This document shows, in pieces, positions 45,404-57,180 of a stretch of DNA of 64,000 bases. This stretch comes from Acanthosepion esculentum (Eukaryota; Mollusca; Cephalopoda; Sepiida; Sepiidae), in the NCBI GenBank assembly GCA_964036315.1, contig OZ038517.1, positions 57,700,657-57,764,656 of the forward strand, in the 5' to 3' direction. The translations under genes were made by a program, and so were the position numbers. How positions within the stretch are numbered: position 1 is the first letter of the stretch; each line of letters starts with the position of its first letter. Below the pieces are notes generated by a model, which was not told where the DNA came from, made no database searches, and worked only from the letters and a program-made list of their open reading frames with translations.

Positions 45404-45656
45404 AAACAACTAAAAAGTTGTAAATTAAAGAAATATAATGTTTTTTATGAAAGTATTTATTTATATTTTTTATATATATGTAATTTGACCTCGATCTTTC
45501 ATCAGAAATAACTGTTAACAGTTATTTCTGATGAAAGATCGAGGTCGATCTGAAATATCAAATTACATATATATAAAAAAAATAAATAAATAAATACTGT
45601 CATAAAAAACGTTATATTTCTTTAATTTACAACTTTTTAGTTGTTTTTTCTATATA
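45385..45656. repeat. Near-perfect palindrome with arms of about 130 bp
   Basis: The centre is AACTGTTAACAGTT between 45516 and 45517, with no spacer. The left arm 45385-45516 and right arm 45517-45656 match almost base for base through gacctcgatctttcatcag, the ttatgaaagtatttattt region and caactaaaaagttg. The right arm has 13 extra bases at 45546-45558 (cgatctgaaatat) that the left arm lacks. Those bases complete a hammerhead-like core. Confidence 0.9.
45528..45573 (+). other. Hammerhead-ribozyme-like core in the palindrome's right arm
   Basis: CTGATGA (45528-45534), one extra A, a perfect 6-bp helix II AGATCG/CGATCT with an AGGT loop, then GAAA (45552-45555). This is followed by TAT...ATA that could form a short helix III before an A at a possible cleavage position. 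Helix I is not convincingly paired, and the palindrome would compete. It looks like a terminal-repeat ribozyme of a Penelope-type element. No activity is claimed. Confidence 0.45.
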
Positions 45657-45693
45657 TATACATATTAAGAAAGTATACGTGGCTTATCATTAT

Positions 45694-45695
<2 letters not shown>

Positions 45696-45749
<54 letters not shown>
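45696..45749. repeat. (TA)n microsatellite
   Basis: A pure TA tract of about 54 bases, downstream of the palindrome. Confidence 0.95.
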
Positions 45750-45751
<2 letters not shown>

Positions 45752-45793
45752 GAAAACGGTTATTCAGGTTGTCGTAATAATTATTAAATCATT

Positions 45794-45853
45794 CAATAAA
45801 TCGTTGATATGTATATCAACCGAAATATCGACTTAAATATGCTTCAGATATTA
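45794..45853 (+). other. Second hammerhead-like structure, core decayed
   Basis: Helix II GTTGATAT/ATATCAAC (45804-45811 and 45814-45821), then GAAA (45823-45826). Helix III is ATATC (45826-45830) pairing GATAT (45848-45852), with T at 45853 where a cleavage nucleotide would be. The box that should read CUGAUGA is tcaataaa, differing mainly by transitions. Confidence 0.4.
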
Positions 45854-47730
45854 TTTTCTTACTGGTGATTTTATAACATCTAGTTAAAGTTTTTATTCAA
45901 GCATTGATTTTTGCATCATTCGTTCAATTCTCAACATCTAAAAATAAAATAAAAACTGTCAAGGAGACTTTAAGTAAATGCAATAAACCATACTAGGGCT
46001 ACTGAAATTCCCTAATTCTGATCAAATCATTAAACCTTTTCTTTTTTTGTAAAGAAAGGTTTCCGGTCTACTAAATTAAAAACTTGAATAATCTTGTGAG
46101 CATTTCATCTCCAAATATTTTGTGTAAAGCCGCTTACCGGGTGTTAAAACAAAATATTCTGAATCCACTTCTTACTACTAATAAACTGGCATTACTTACA
46201 CAAATACATTTATAGAAACATATTCATGTATGGTAGACATTTAATGGTTTCTTGTCCAATGTATATTGGGAATCGCACTTTTCCTTAAAACTAGATTGTG
46301 TTCACGTTTTCATGGTATTTTCATCCCCATTAATTTTAGGTTCAAGAATATATATCCTCTATCAGGTATACATAAATGCGCTGCTTTATTTAATGATTTG
46401 AAATCATTATATTGTGGGTCATGCAAAATGTCTGAACTAACATGCACCACAGCTTTTAAAAAGTCATCTTGTTTGAAAACCGGATTTTTAAGGCGTTCCG
46501 TTCCAGTTACTTGAACAAGGACGGCAATGGATGCGCTTGAAAACTATTTCGCTGTAGAAATATAGTTTTCAAATTTCTTAAAAACATAAATCCTGGAATG
46601 TTTTTATAAGCATTTCTATTTTCTCTTTGAAGAATATTCTACAATTAATAAAGTAGCGCGGTACAATTTTTCATTTTTTGGTACCAGTAGAAGAGTAAAC
46701 AAAGTAACACAATATCATATTACATTTCTGATAACAATGCTCATTAAATATGATTTTTAAGTTGTATTTTTTTGTGTTTGAAAAAGGATAAAGAAAGCTT
46801 TCTTGAAATTTTATAGAATTGCTCCTAGATCTATTTTATAGAATTACTCCTAGATCTACTCGAAACCTGAACACAAGGATAATATCGCCAAAATGATACC
46901 CATCTTTGAATGAATTGTTATGCGTCAAAGACAAAAACAAACAACAACCAAAAAGAAATACAATACAGCAGAAATTCAATCGGTGCCCTTGAAGTGTATA
47001 ACAAATTCTATACAGAAATGCACAGAAGTTAATTTAGGACGATCAATCATCATTTCCTATATATGAATTAAACAAAAATGAGAACATCATTAGGATTTCG
47101 TAGGAGCGAAATTAATTAATGGGAATCGTGAACGGTATTGATTAAGTGTAGGTGAATAGATTTCTCAGTCTGTTTTCAAAGCCAAGTTAAATGAGCACTT
47201 TTAATTTGGTATAGTCAGAAATTTCTTAAAGCAACAAAGACATGAAATTGTAGAACGTCATTTTCGCTTACGTCCTAGTGATACGACATGTAAAAATAAA
47301 AGTATATAAGCATATTTATGTAAAGACTTTTTTTCTGATTACCAGATGCTATTTTGGATTTTGGATATTAAAAAAAAAGACTTTACATAAATATGCTTAT
47401 TACCAGATGCTATTTTGGATATTAGAATGTTATGATTGAATCATTTACTAAATGTACAAGACCTAATAAATTTGTATTTTCTTTAAGCAAACTTTCTATA
47501 GTGAAGAATGTTATGCCGGGAGTTTTATGTTTATTTTGGTTCAACCCGTCTTGACGAGTAACAATGGCACATAATTAATAATTATTAAGATATTTTAATA
47601 TCTCAAAGTGATGATATTTGCATTGTCTGGTTCAGCTAAAGTACAGTGTAAACGCAAATATTCTACAGTACCTGCTATCACGCTTTTACTGTAGATACTA
47701 AGGCATACTGTATGACATCCGTCGGTTTCG
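45854..47730. other. AT-rich non-coding stretch with small duplications
   Basis: No gene recognised. An 82-codon plus frame at 46266-46514 is unsupported. attttatagaatt-ctcctagatct is duplicated in tandem at about 46808-46858. A combined inverted and direct repeat lies at 47308-47420. Confidence 0.4.
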
Positions 47731-47737
47731 AGAGACC

Positions 47738-48297
47738 ATGGATCTACACCCAGAAGGTTATGCCTTACCTGTTGATAGCGTCGCAGTATCTGTTATAGTT
47801 GTAGAATCCCACACGATAGTTACAGTCTCGATTGAAACGAATGCATTTGAAGACGCTCTCCCCCAATGTTTTTATTCGAGCACGTTTCTCTCCGGCTGCG
47901 GCAAGCCCCGTTTCTTCTATCCTTGCACCAGCCCTCGGTAGTGTAAATTGTGTCTCCAGCATGAAGCATCGTTGGTGATGTCTTCTCAACTCTCGATGTC
48001 CATGTCCATTGCCATCATGTTATTTTGCAGACACCCTCGTGCCCCCTTGGGCCAGTTCTCCGTACAGAAGAACCTTCGGAATCTTGCCATTATTAGACCG
48101 TTGCTTCCTGTGTTTTGCTGTCATCATGAGACGACGCTGGAGTTTCCTCTCTATTGTGTAGGCCTGGGCAAGTTTTTATGAGAGATCGGCGGTTGCCCAC
48201 GTAGCACGTCTCCTCTCTCAACGTTACCTATGTTGTCCAAGGGGAAGATAGTCCAATACAGCTTGGCACCGGCGTTGTTGCAGGGATGACGAACTTA
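47738..48297 (-). pseudogene. LINE with leader joined to C-terminus (most of ORF deleted)
   Basis: On the minus strand, 48297-48060 matches the leader of the LINE at 50683-52510 (cgccggtg-caagctgtattggact, then gagacgt-ct-c-tgggcaac and tctct-ataaaa). It is followed at once by KIPKVLLYGELAQGGTR (48055-48000), which belongs to the C-terminal end of the same LINE class. The last part, 47989-47765, contains GLAAAGEKRARIKTLGESVFK and CIRFNRDCNYRVGFYNYNRYC, the terminal zinc-finger-like module (CxxCxRxCxSRxGLYSHxRxC in relatives). Endonuclease and RT are missing. Confidence 0.7.
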
Positions 48298-49733
48298 GGA
48301 AGAAGTTAGGAGTAAACCAGTGGAAAAACACAAAAACAACTATTCACTGGTTTCGCAGCATAAATAACAAACAAAATTGCCAACTCCTGCAATTAGACAT
48401 GAAAGAATGTTACCCATCCATAACAGAACGCTTGTTAGATAAGGCCATCAACTTAGCTCAGGAACAAATAATAATAAAACCAAACGAAATCGACATCATT
48501 AAGCACTCCCGCAAATCATTACTATTTCACAATGAAGAAGCATGGATAAAGAAAGATGGGATATTTGACACTACAATGGGAAGCTTTGACGGAGCTAGGA
48601 CATTCGAACTCATAGGTATTACTACACGAACTAAGCAAAATAATAGGTAGAAATGACACAGGACTCTACAGGGACGACGGTCTCATAATCTTAAGAAACT
48701 GTAACAAACAAAACACAGACAAAACTAGAAAAGCCATAATAAAGATTTTCAAAAATAACGGATTCGACATAGATATAAAAACTAACCTAAACGAAGTAGA
48801 TTTTCTAGATGTTACCTTCAACCTAAGAAAAGGCACATATAAACCATACAGAAAACCCAATGATAAACCACTCTATATACACACATCTTCCAACCACTCG
48901 CCTTCTATAATCAAACAGATACCAAAATCGATTAACCGCAGGCTTTCCGACAATTCCTCCAATGAATCCATATTTAACAAAGCTAAGAAAGACTACGAAA
49001 CAGCCCTAAAAGATACTCACCCCAGAACACAAAAAAGTCCAACAGGAAAAGAAATATCATATGCTTCAACCCACCGTACAGCAAAAATGTAAAAACAAAC
49101 GTAGGAAAAATATTCTTCAAACTCTTACACAAACACTTCCCGGAATCAAGCACCCTACACAAAATATTCAACAAAAACACAGTAAAAATCAGTTACAGTT
49201 GCACCGAGAACATGGCACAAATAATAAAAAAGCATAACAGGAAAATTATCAACAAACCACACGAACAAATTAAACCCACGTGCAACTACAGAATAAAGAA
49301 CGAATGTCCCTTAAACGGTAAATGTTTACAAAACAACGTAATATACCAAGCCACGATAAAATCACTAGATAATGAAGAAAAAGTATACATAGGAGTAACT
49401 GAAGGACCCTGGAAACAAAGAAATTATGCACACAAAACATCTTTCACAAATAGTAAATATGCGAACAGTACAATGCTTTCTAAGTATATCTGGGAAATAA
49501 AAAACAAAACGCACACCACACCAAAAATATCTTGGAAAATAAAGAAAAGATCATCAGCCTCCAACAACAAATCAAAAACTTGCAAACTTTGCTTGGAGGA
49601 AAAAATAGCTATCATTACCTTCCCAGACCAAAATAAATTATTAAATAAAAGATCCGAGCTCATCTCAAAATGCAGACATGAAAACAAATTTTTACTACGT
49701 TACTTAAAAATCGAAAACGGAAAAATAAAATAA
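48298..49733 (+). pseudogene. Penelope-like reverse transcriptase with GIY-YIG endonuclease
   Basis: From about 48302 one frame reads NQWKNTKTTIHWF, then QLDMKECYPSITERLLDKA, the first RT Asp region with ECYPSI in place of EFYPSI. MGSFDGARTFELIG follows (GSFDGAE in relatives). After a frameshift near 48640, GLYRDDGLIIL carries the catalytic Asp pair (48673-48678), and NEVDFLDVTFNL and RKPNDKPLYIHTSSNH follow. A second frameshift near 49020 leads to the long open frame ending at 49733 (173 codons from 49212). This has a CNYRIKNECPLNGKC cysteine cluster, VIYQATI, VYIGVTEGPWKQR and SKYIWEIK, the GIY-YIG domain. The 5' end is truncated against a LINE. Confidence 0.82.
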
Positions 49734-50581
49734 AATAAAAAAATAAATAAGCAAAATGAAAATAAAATAAGTAAAATAAATTAACCCAAACAAATTACCA
49801 AATCACACCTGTTAGAATAGACAAAATAGAATAAAAAATAAGAAAGAAAATCAATGAACCCAAATAGATAAAATAAATACTAAACAAATTAGCAAGCCAT
49901 TATGATCAAAATATTAGTTAGACTATAAAACTCAAACCAAAAAATCAGACGAAAAAAATAGCTATAACTGTTATATAACGATAAAAAAAAATTCTACGTT
50001 ACTTAAAAATCGAAAACCGTAAAGAGAAAATATACAGTATAACAAATAAATTATAACAAGTAAAATGAATTGATCTAAATTCATCCAAATAAATAAATAA
50101 ACTAACAAACCGACCCCGATAATCAGTCCAAATAAATACATGAAGTAATAATTGTAAGGAAAGCATTTCATATCGTAATGTTTATTCTGTTTGTATTTGA
50201 ATACTGGTTCAGTATTGTCGATTTCTAACCTTATCATTTATTATTCAAACATTTTTAACATTTGACTATAATTTTATATTTTTATCCCTTTCTAATTTAT
50301 TGATTGTAACGTAACATTTTTATGGACAAGGGCGTATTTTCAAAATTGTATGAAAAGCGTTTCGAGTAGTAACGATTCTGTTTTTTTTCTTCGTCTATTA
50401 TTTATTTTTTATATATTTTTACAAATAAAAAATGTTCTCATATATTTGACAATTTTATACTTTTCTTATTTATTGATTCGTTTTATTATCATTTAAAGTA
50501 ATAATAATAATCTTAAAGTTGTACATTTGATAACAAACTGTTTACTCTGCCATCTAGTGTAAAATATGTTCATACGTATAT
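49734..50581. other. Penelope 3' region with tandem duplication, then AT-rich sequence
   Basis: ctacgttacttaaaaatcg plus aaaac at 49695-49718, the end of the ORF, recurs at 49994-50017, 299 bp away, so the 3' region is partly duplicated in tandem. The remainder to 50581 is AT-rich without a gene. Confidence 0.55.
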
Positions 50582-50603
50582 ACATATATATAATGTATAT
50601 ATG

Positions 50604-50667
<64 letters not shown>

Positions 50668-50682
50668 TGAGTGTGTGTGTGT
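50582..50682. repeat. (TA)n-(GT)n compound microsatellite
   Basis: Interrupted TA/TATG tract followed by about 45 bases of GT with two GA interruptions, abutting the LINE start. Confidence 0.95.
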
Positions 50683-52510
50683 GCTTCGGGAGATGGAACT
50701 GGTCAGCCCGGAAGAGTAGTCCGTCTAAGAGAAGGAAAACTCTGATTTTAAATCCCCGCTGCCTTGCGGCCATACCCAAGCATGGGAAAAGTTTGGGCAA
50801 TAGATTGATTCTGAGGACAAATCCGGAGTCGGAATCCCGAAGACAGTACGATGTTATGTTCAACTTCGTTCTGGCAACACCTGCCTTGACGCCGGTGTCA
50901 AGCTGTATTGGACTCTACCTTTCTCTTGGAAAATATCGGTGGCGTGGAGATGGGAGACGTTCTGCATGGACAACTACCCATCTCTAATAAAACCATGCCC
51001 CAGTCTGCGCCCAGGAGAGGACATGCCACGACAGAAAAACATGAGAAGCAACAGTCTACTGATTATGAGTCAACGCTCTCCTGGCGTGGAGAACCTTCGC
51101 GAGATGAAGAACATCCGTAAAAGAGCAGGGATTAATAACGAACTACTTTGGCTTCGCGTGGATATTGTAGCGCTTCAAAAGACATGGCTTTCAGATTGGG
51201 AACCCTTCGTGAGGGAGAATACACTCTTGTGTCGGGGAAAAGCCGAGGACGAGATCAGAGGCTACGGTATCGGCTTTGACCTGAAAAACTCGTTGAGCAT
51301 GGTGGACATACTCAACAAGATTTCACTTGGCAACGATAGATCAGAACGAATCTATTGACTTCGATTTTATACGTCTATGTAATTGTCAACCTTGTCAGCA
51401 CTGACGTCCCAATCCCACACAAGATGTCAAAGAATATACAAATCGTCCCGAAAGAGGAACAGCTGCTAATACTTGGAGATCTCAACGCCAAAATGTGTGC
51501 TGATCACGACTCCTGGCCTAGCTGTCTGGGACGGCATAGAGTGTGTAAATGGAATACAAATGACCAATGACTGCTCCAGCTCTGTGTGCTTCATGAGGTA
51601 TGCGGTTCCAACACATACTTCCAGGCCAAAGACCAGTGATCCTCGTTCTAAAGACTGGCATCAGCTAGATTTGATCCCCATGAAACGCAAATACCTGAGA
51701 AATGTTCTCATGACGCAGTCTTTTCAGAACGCCGAATGTGACAGGGATCACTCCTTGGTTTACTGCAAAATCAGACTCTAACCAAAGATGACACATTACA
51801 CCAAGCCTCCAGGGAAACAGTGTATCAATTCCACTACAATCCAGAAAATAGGCGATATTATCAAGTCTCTGAAGTACGCTTTCCTCGCAAACCCAGCTAT
51901 AGAAGTTGCCCAGCAGAGATGGGACACTTTCAGTGACACCACCCACAGCACTGCACTGAACACTGAAGAAACGAAGCAAGACACTGGACTGATTGAAAGC
52001 AATTTCGAATGAACTGAATGTGCCTATCTAGTTGAAGCGGACTGCACAAACACCAGCCTGATTCGGCATCATCTTCGTGGTTATTCTGAAACGGGTATTC
52101 GGGCTTCAACCGAAACAGATGGCGTCTAACTGCACGCGGAAGGCTGTTCAGTTTGTCTCAGTTATAGGTTGAATGCAAAGTCCATGAAGTGCTGATGCTG
52201 TTTGCAGATGATGCAGCGATAGCAGCACACTCTGAAGAACAATTGCAGCAACTAATGGGCAATTTCTCAAAAGTCTGCCAAGAGTTCAGTCTGACCATCA
52301 GTCTGGAGAAGATCAACGTGATGGGCCAAGGCAATAAACACCCTCCCGTCATCAAAGTCAACAACTACGATCTGAAGGTGATTCATGAATTTACATATTT
52401 CGGCACCACAGTTTCTCTAGACACTGTGATCAACAGACGGATCGGACGAGTTGCCACTACGTCCGCCAGGCTGACCACAAGAGTCTTAGAGGACAGAAAG
52501 CTTAGTTTGA
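50683..52510 (+). pseudogene. LINE with leader, endonuclease and palm, internally deleted
   Basis: 50683-51000 is the leader, part of which matches 48297-48060. The apurinic-type endonuclease starts near 51130: LLWLRVDIVALQKTW, where the catalytic Glu of LQET is Lys. After frame changes come LLILGDLNAKMCADHDSW (51450-51510) and SKDWHQLDLIPMKRK, then CDRDHSLVYCKIRL. From 52000 to 52150 there is a junction. From 52189 the RT palm begins at LMLFADDAAIAAHSEEQLQQ (FADD intact), with FSKVCQEFSLTISLEK, VIHEFTYFGTTVSLD and INRRIGR following. The segment between endonuclease and FADD, including the fingers, is missing. It is interrupted at about 52510 by a Jockey-like LINE. Confidence 0.8.
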
Positions 52511-53628
52511 ACATCAAAAATATTAAATATGTGACGACGTCAACAACAACAATGAATTTGTCTACCAAGCTCTTCATAATAACGGAGAAGCTCGCGCCGT
52601 GGCCCTTGACATCTCCAAGGCGTTTGATAGGGTTTGGCATGCCGGTCTTCTTCGCAAGTTTCAGGGATATAGTATTACAGGTCGATTGTTTGACCTAATA
52701 CAATCATTCCTGTCAAACCGTGAATTGAAGGTCGTTCTCAACGGATTCTCCTCCAGCTCCTATCCCACGAACGCAGGTGTTCCGCAAGGCTCCATCCTAG
52801 GCCCTACCCTGTTCCTTATATTCATAAATGATCTTCCTGATGCCATTGATTCCCAAGTCGGCATCTACGCGGATGACACCACAATTTACTGCCTCAGAAA
52901 CAAATCTAGTGTTGCTGACAAAATTAACCTGGCCGTTTGTCTCGAAAAGGACCTTCAATCGGTTGTGAACTGGGGCAGGATTTAGCTGGTTAACTTTAAT
53001 GCCTCCAAAACAAAATTGCTCTCTATTAATCACCACAGGGATCCTTCTCTACATCACATTAGAATGTCTGAAGCTCAACTTCTCGAGAGCTCCTCTCTGT
53101 GGCTGCTCGGTCTCACGCTGTCTGCTGACCTGAGATGGAACAAATACATTGAGTCAATTGCTTCGTCTGCAGTCTTTCTCACAGACGCGCCGTCGCCTCT
53201 CTCTGTCTCTTTTACAAATACTTCCATGGTAATTGCTCCGATGAGCTGCTATCGCTGGTTCCCAGGCTCCATGAATTCAAGCGTCCTACGAGGCTGGCAT
53301 CCCGTTCCCACCCTTTTACTGTTGAAACTGTTAAATGTAGACGTCTCTTCTACTCCAATAGCTTCATATCTCGCACCTCACGCCTGTGGAAATCCCTTCC
53401 TTATTCCTGTTACCCTGACAACTATAATCTCCAACTATTCAAATGTAACGTCAATCGACATCTCCAGTTGCCTTGATCTATCCACTATCCTTCTCCACAT
53501 CCTTTCCTCTATCACTCCTATCTGCTCTCGCTCAAAATCCTCTGTGACCCCTTGCGTGCTAGTGGCTTCCAGCCTTGCCTGGGGTGAAAAGCTTAAAAAA
53601 AAAAATTAAAAAAATAATAATAATGTTT
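52511..53628 (+). pseudogene. Jockey-like LINE reverse transcriptase, 5'-truncated
   Basis: From 52599 the frame reads ALDISKAFDRVWHAGLLRK (first RT Asp), FLSNRELKVVLNG, NAGVPQGSILGPTLFLIF and IYADDTTIYC (intact YADD near 52868), then LEKDLQSVVNWG and a stop at 52984. Past it NFNASKTKLLSI and RWNKYIESIASS continue. After an internal deletion of roughly 80 codons near 53165, a different frame gives SHRRAVASL, LFYKYFHGNCSDELLSLVP and SRLWKSLP. It ends in an A-rich tail at about 53594-53624. The endonuclease is missing. The left edge against the other LINE lies near 52510-52570. Confidence 0.82.
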
Positions 53629-54060
53629 TTCTTTGTGAATTTGGATGGGCTATAAATAGGATGGGCAGTAAATATACCGTTCAGTGCCACAGACTGAACT
53701 TATCTGTTACCTGACTTTGGTGATTTGGGGATTGACCTCCTGTGCATCTCTGTTCATGAGTGGGAGTTGAGATGATTTTTTAGTTTGAAGGACGAGGCAA
53801 CAAAGTCAACTTGGGGATTAATTGAGAACATCCTCAATCGGAGACGGTCTGAGCGAACTGAGTTATTCGACCTAAAGGTATTTCTAAGTGGGTCTCACCA
53901 GTCATGTTATTCGCTGCTTTTATCAAAACCTGTCATCATACTGAATACATCAGGCTGTGGTGCATGTTTCTGATATGCTCTTATTAAACTAGACTGGGTG
54001 CTATTATAGGTATATTAGTCTTCCTATATTTGTACATGTCACTTTGCTGTCGTGTTGATC
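53629..54060. other. GC-richer unclassified patch
   Basis: 53640-53990 is less AT-rich and has a 62-codon plus frame at 53785-53973 without recognised similarity. It may be the 3' region of the LINE interrupted at 52510, but nothing proves it. Confidence 0.35.
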
Positions 54061-57060
54061 TATCACTCAATAATAATATCGACATCAGTTAATTCTCATA
54101 CAAAGGCTCAGAATTCTCAACAAAAATGGAACAGGAATGGAATTTGACATTGAGAATTGCACAATTCTGCTAACAAACAAGAAAAAGAACATAAATTAAA
54201 AAGAGAAAGAACATAAATTAAAAAACTAAGTAAGTAACCATCAGTACGCTGAAAAGAATGGCTAGAAATACCTATATATTTTAAAAAGTGTTACGAGAAA
54301 AGACAACTCAACAGCCAAAAATTACACGAGAATCGTCAGAAGAAACACAACGTGAAGTCAAAAAAGGGATGTAAAACAATTATATGGACATTTTAGATGA
54401 CAAATCGGAAGAGATATCAGATAACTCGACACATTGAAAACGTGGAAGAAAGTTAAAGAGAGAAAACGAGTCGCTCTTAATAACATCTCCAAACAATATC
54501 TTTAAAATACATTATAGAAAGCTAAAATAGGTTAAACAAATAATATTATTATACAGAAAATAGGTAAATAGCAAATGTAGACTGTATGCACATAAATATG
54601 AGACAGTGCACGAGAAAATAAGTGAGTGTTACAACTTAAGCACAAAAGAATAAAAAAAGCATGAATGATAGTGAGGGGAATGCGAATAGCTAGGAAATAT
54701 GTAAGGAACTGCATTTTGCTTAAGAATAAACCAGAATTTGTCCTAGAAAATTAAATACACAAAATCCTTTGGGAGTTTGAAATTAAAAAGGTAAATTGTT
54801 AGCAAAAAGAAGTAAACATGTCAGAGAGGGGATTTCGCTTTTCCGGAAAACAGAACAGATATGAAAGAAGAAGAAGAAGAAGAAATAATAATAATAATAA
54901 TAAATAATAATAATAATAATTTAGCTGCGTATTGAAACGGCAAATAAAGAATATACTATTATGAGCTAAATAGAAATTTCAATCTCTGGGGAATATATAT
55001 TTGAAAAATAAAGTTTGATGCAGAGAAAAGCTAATAAATGACTACAATATATACAACTTAACAACATCACCAAAATGAATTAATGTTTGATAGTATAAAA
55101 ACAACGACAAAAATGAAAAGTAAAATGAGATGAGATTCGAGCAAAAAATTAAAAAATTAGCTAGAGAAATGAAAATAACAAAAATGCTGAATTATCCGCG
55201 AGTAAATCGCGAGTTGAAATAACGAAATATAAGGTACGAGAAAAAGGAGCAATCCCAGTAATTGAAGAAACAATTCAAAGTACTTTGCCAAAGAAAACAG
55301 GCTTAAGAGATACCGAAAGAGAATTCAGCAACTTAAATAACGTAGAATTTTCCAAAATAATGAAAACAAATTCTAGAGACAGGTAAATGCCTCGACAACA
55401 AAGAAACGAAAGAACTGGATGCAGCTGAAACAAAAAATGGAGCTAGTAGGAAGTGGTTGACCAAAGAGAAAAATAATTTCCGAGGAATCGAAGACGAAAT
55501 ATAATGAAGAAATGTAAGGAAAATGCGAATTAAGCTGTGTTTGAATTGTCAAGAGATTCGCGAAAGACAAACAAAAAGTAGCAATGCGCCTGCGTGAATG
55601 ATGAAAGAAAAGCTAATCGCTATCGATGCCCCCAAAAGGAAAAGTTGCAAATACAAAACAAAAAGGAAATCTTCACGGGAAAAAAGTAATATACAATCTA
55701 CTTGAAAGTCAAAGGATCCAATCCAAGCCAACAAAATGGATGTCGAAAAGGAATCAGAGAAACAAAAAAAAACTTCAAAGAAGTTAAAACAAATAAATAT
55801 CATATTTATGGATAAACTACAAAAAGAAGAAAATCTATGTACAACTTTGAATACCGAATATTTAAATATATTAAAACTTTAAAAAATATGAAATTTATGA
55901 TAAAATGAAATTCATAAAATATACGCTTTAAAACCGGAGTGTAGAACTAATTGCATCGTGATTGTCCTTAGTCACGGTAGAACACAAGACCTATTCCACT
56001 CAGATTCGCCATTTCCACTACTTTGATGCAATTTTTTTTAAAAAGGTCACTGGGTCACTTCCAAATGCTCTATTACTTATGGACACAAGTGGCAACATAT
56101 CATCACATTTCGTGATCTTTGCCGCTCTCGGTTAAAGTCTTCACATTGATCTGTTCTCTTTTTCTTTTTATTCCCTAAAAACATTTACCCTTTAATCAAA
56201 TTTTTCTTTATCTACAAATAATGAGATTTGGAATGAATAATGCGATTTGTTAATAAAGTTCTGAAATATTCTTGTTTACCGACTTATTTGATTGTCCGGT
56301 TAAATCCAAATTGTCTTTGAACAAGTTTACTGCATTCCAAAATAATATGTGCCACTATTTCGTCTCTATGTTTAAGATTCTCTTACATCGTATCTACTTA
56401 GATCTCGAGGGAATTTGTTCTTAGGTTTTTCTTTTCAGCTGCTATTTCCACTGATTCTGATTCTCGCTTCCCCTGATCTCTTCGAAAGCAGGCTATCGTT
56501 TATAATTTCTTTTGTGGAAGGAAATCGAAATAAACATTTTGACCACTTGTGATTAAATTCTATTCCTTGATTTCTCTTTTTTGTATTCTTGTCGAATGAT
56601 TTTGTAGTTTGTAATCTTTATTGCTTTACTGTTTCAATTTGTAGATTGTTATTTTTATGTCTACTCTCTTATACTCAACTATGTTGATAAATCATCTTTT
56701 ATTGATGACATAGTACAGAAGTAGCAAGAAAAAGGAAAATCATTTTCTTTTTTCTACATGCATACATCGTCATTAATTTAAAAATTTGTCCATCCGGTGA
56801 TTCTGGGTGATATTCTGTCATGGGTGCATTCCAAATATTTGAAACAGTACATACATTTTGACTGGATTTCTGCCAAATTTGCATTAAAAAATTTCCAGAT
56901 TTTCTTACGATTTCTAAGAATCAGTTCTCACAGTATTTTTAACAGTCAAATCATTTAACTTTCTGATTATGTTTTTTTTTTTTGGTATTTCACTTTTCAT
57001 TGAGTTGAGTTCCTCTTAATGAAATTGCTGGTGTTCCTAGTTTCAGAGATCAGGTATTGT
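54061..57060. other. Purine-biased stretch, then AT-rich non-coding DNA
   Basis: 54061-55870 has a marked plus-strand excess of A and G with frequent stops in all frames. This is the look of an old plus-strand retroelement, but I could not identify a domain. (AAG)n-(AAT)n lies at about 54868-54919. 55871-57060 is AT-rich without a gene. Confidence 0.4.
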
Positions 57061-57061
57061 A

Positions 57062-57180
57062 ATTATTATATTATTCGGACTGTTGTCCTCATCTTTGTTG
57101 CCATATTCACGGGTTCTTTTCGAATTTCCAATTACCTGAAGAAGGCCGGAATGTCGTGAATATGGCAACAAAGATATTAT
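57062..57180. repeat. Miniature foldback copy of the CTGAAGA...GAAAC family
   Basis: The left arm, cggactgttgtcctcatc plus tttgttgccatattcac at 57076-57110, pairs with gtgaatatggcaacaaaga at 57157-57175. Between them are attacctgaagaaggccgga and a shortened motif. It is the smallest member of the family in this window. Confidence 0.65.

Noticed and set aside
49971..50237. 88-codon minus-strand hydrophobic frame
   Set aside because: It lies in AT-rich sequence after the Penelope ORF and overlaps the tandem duplication; no family resemblance.
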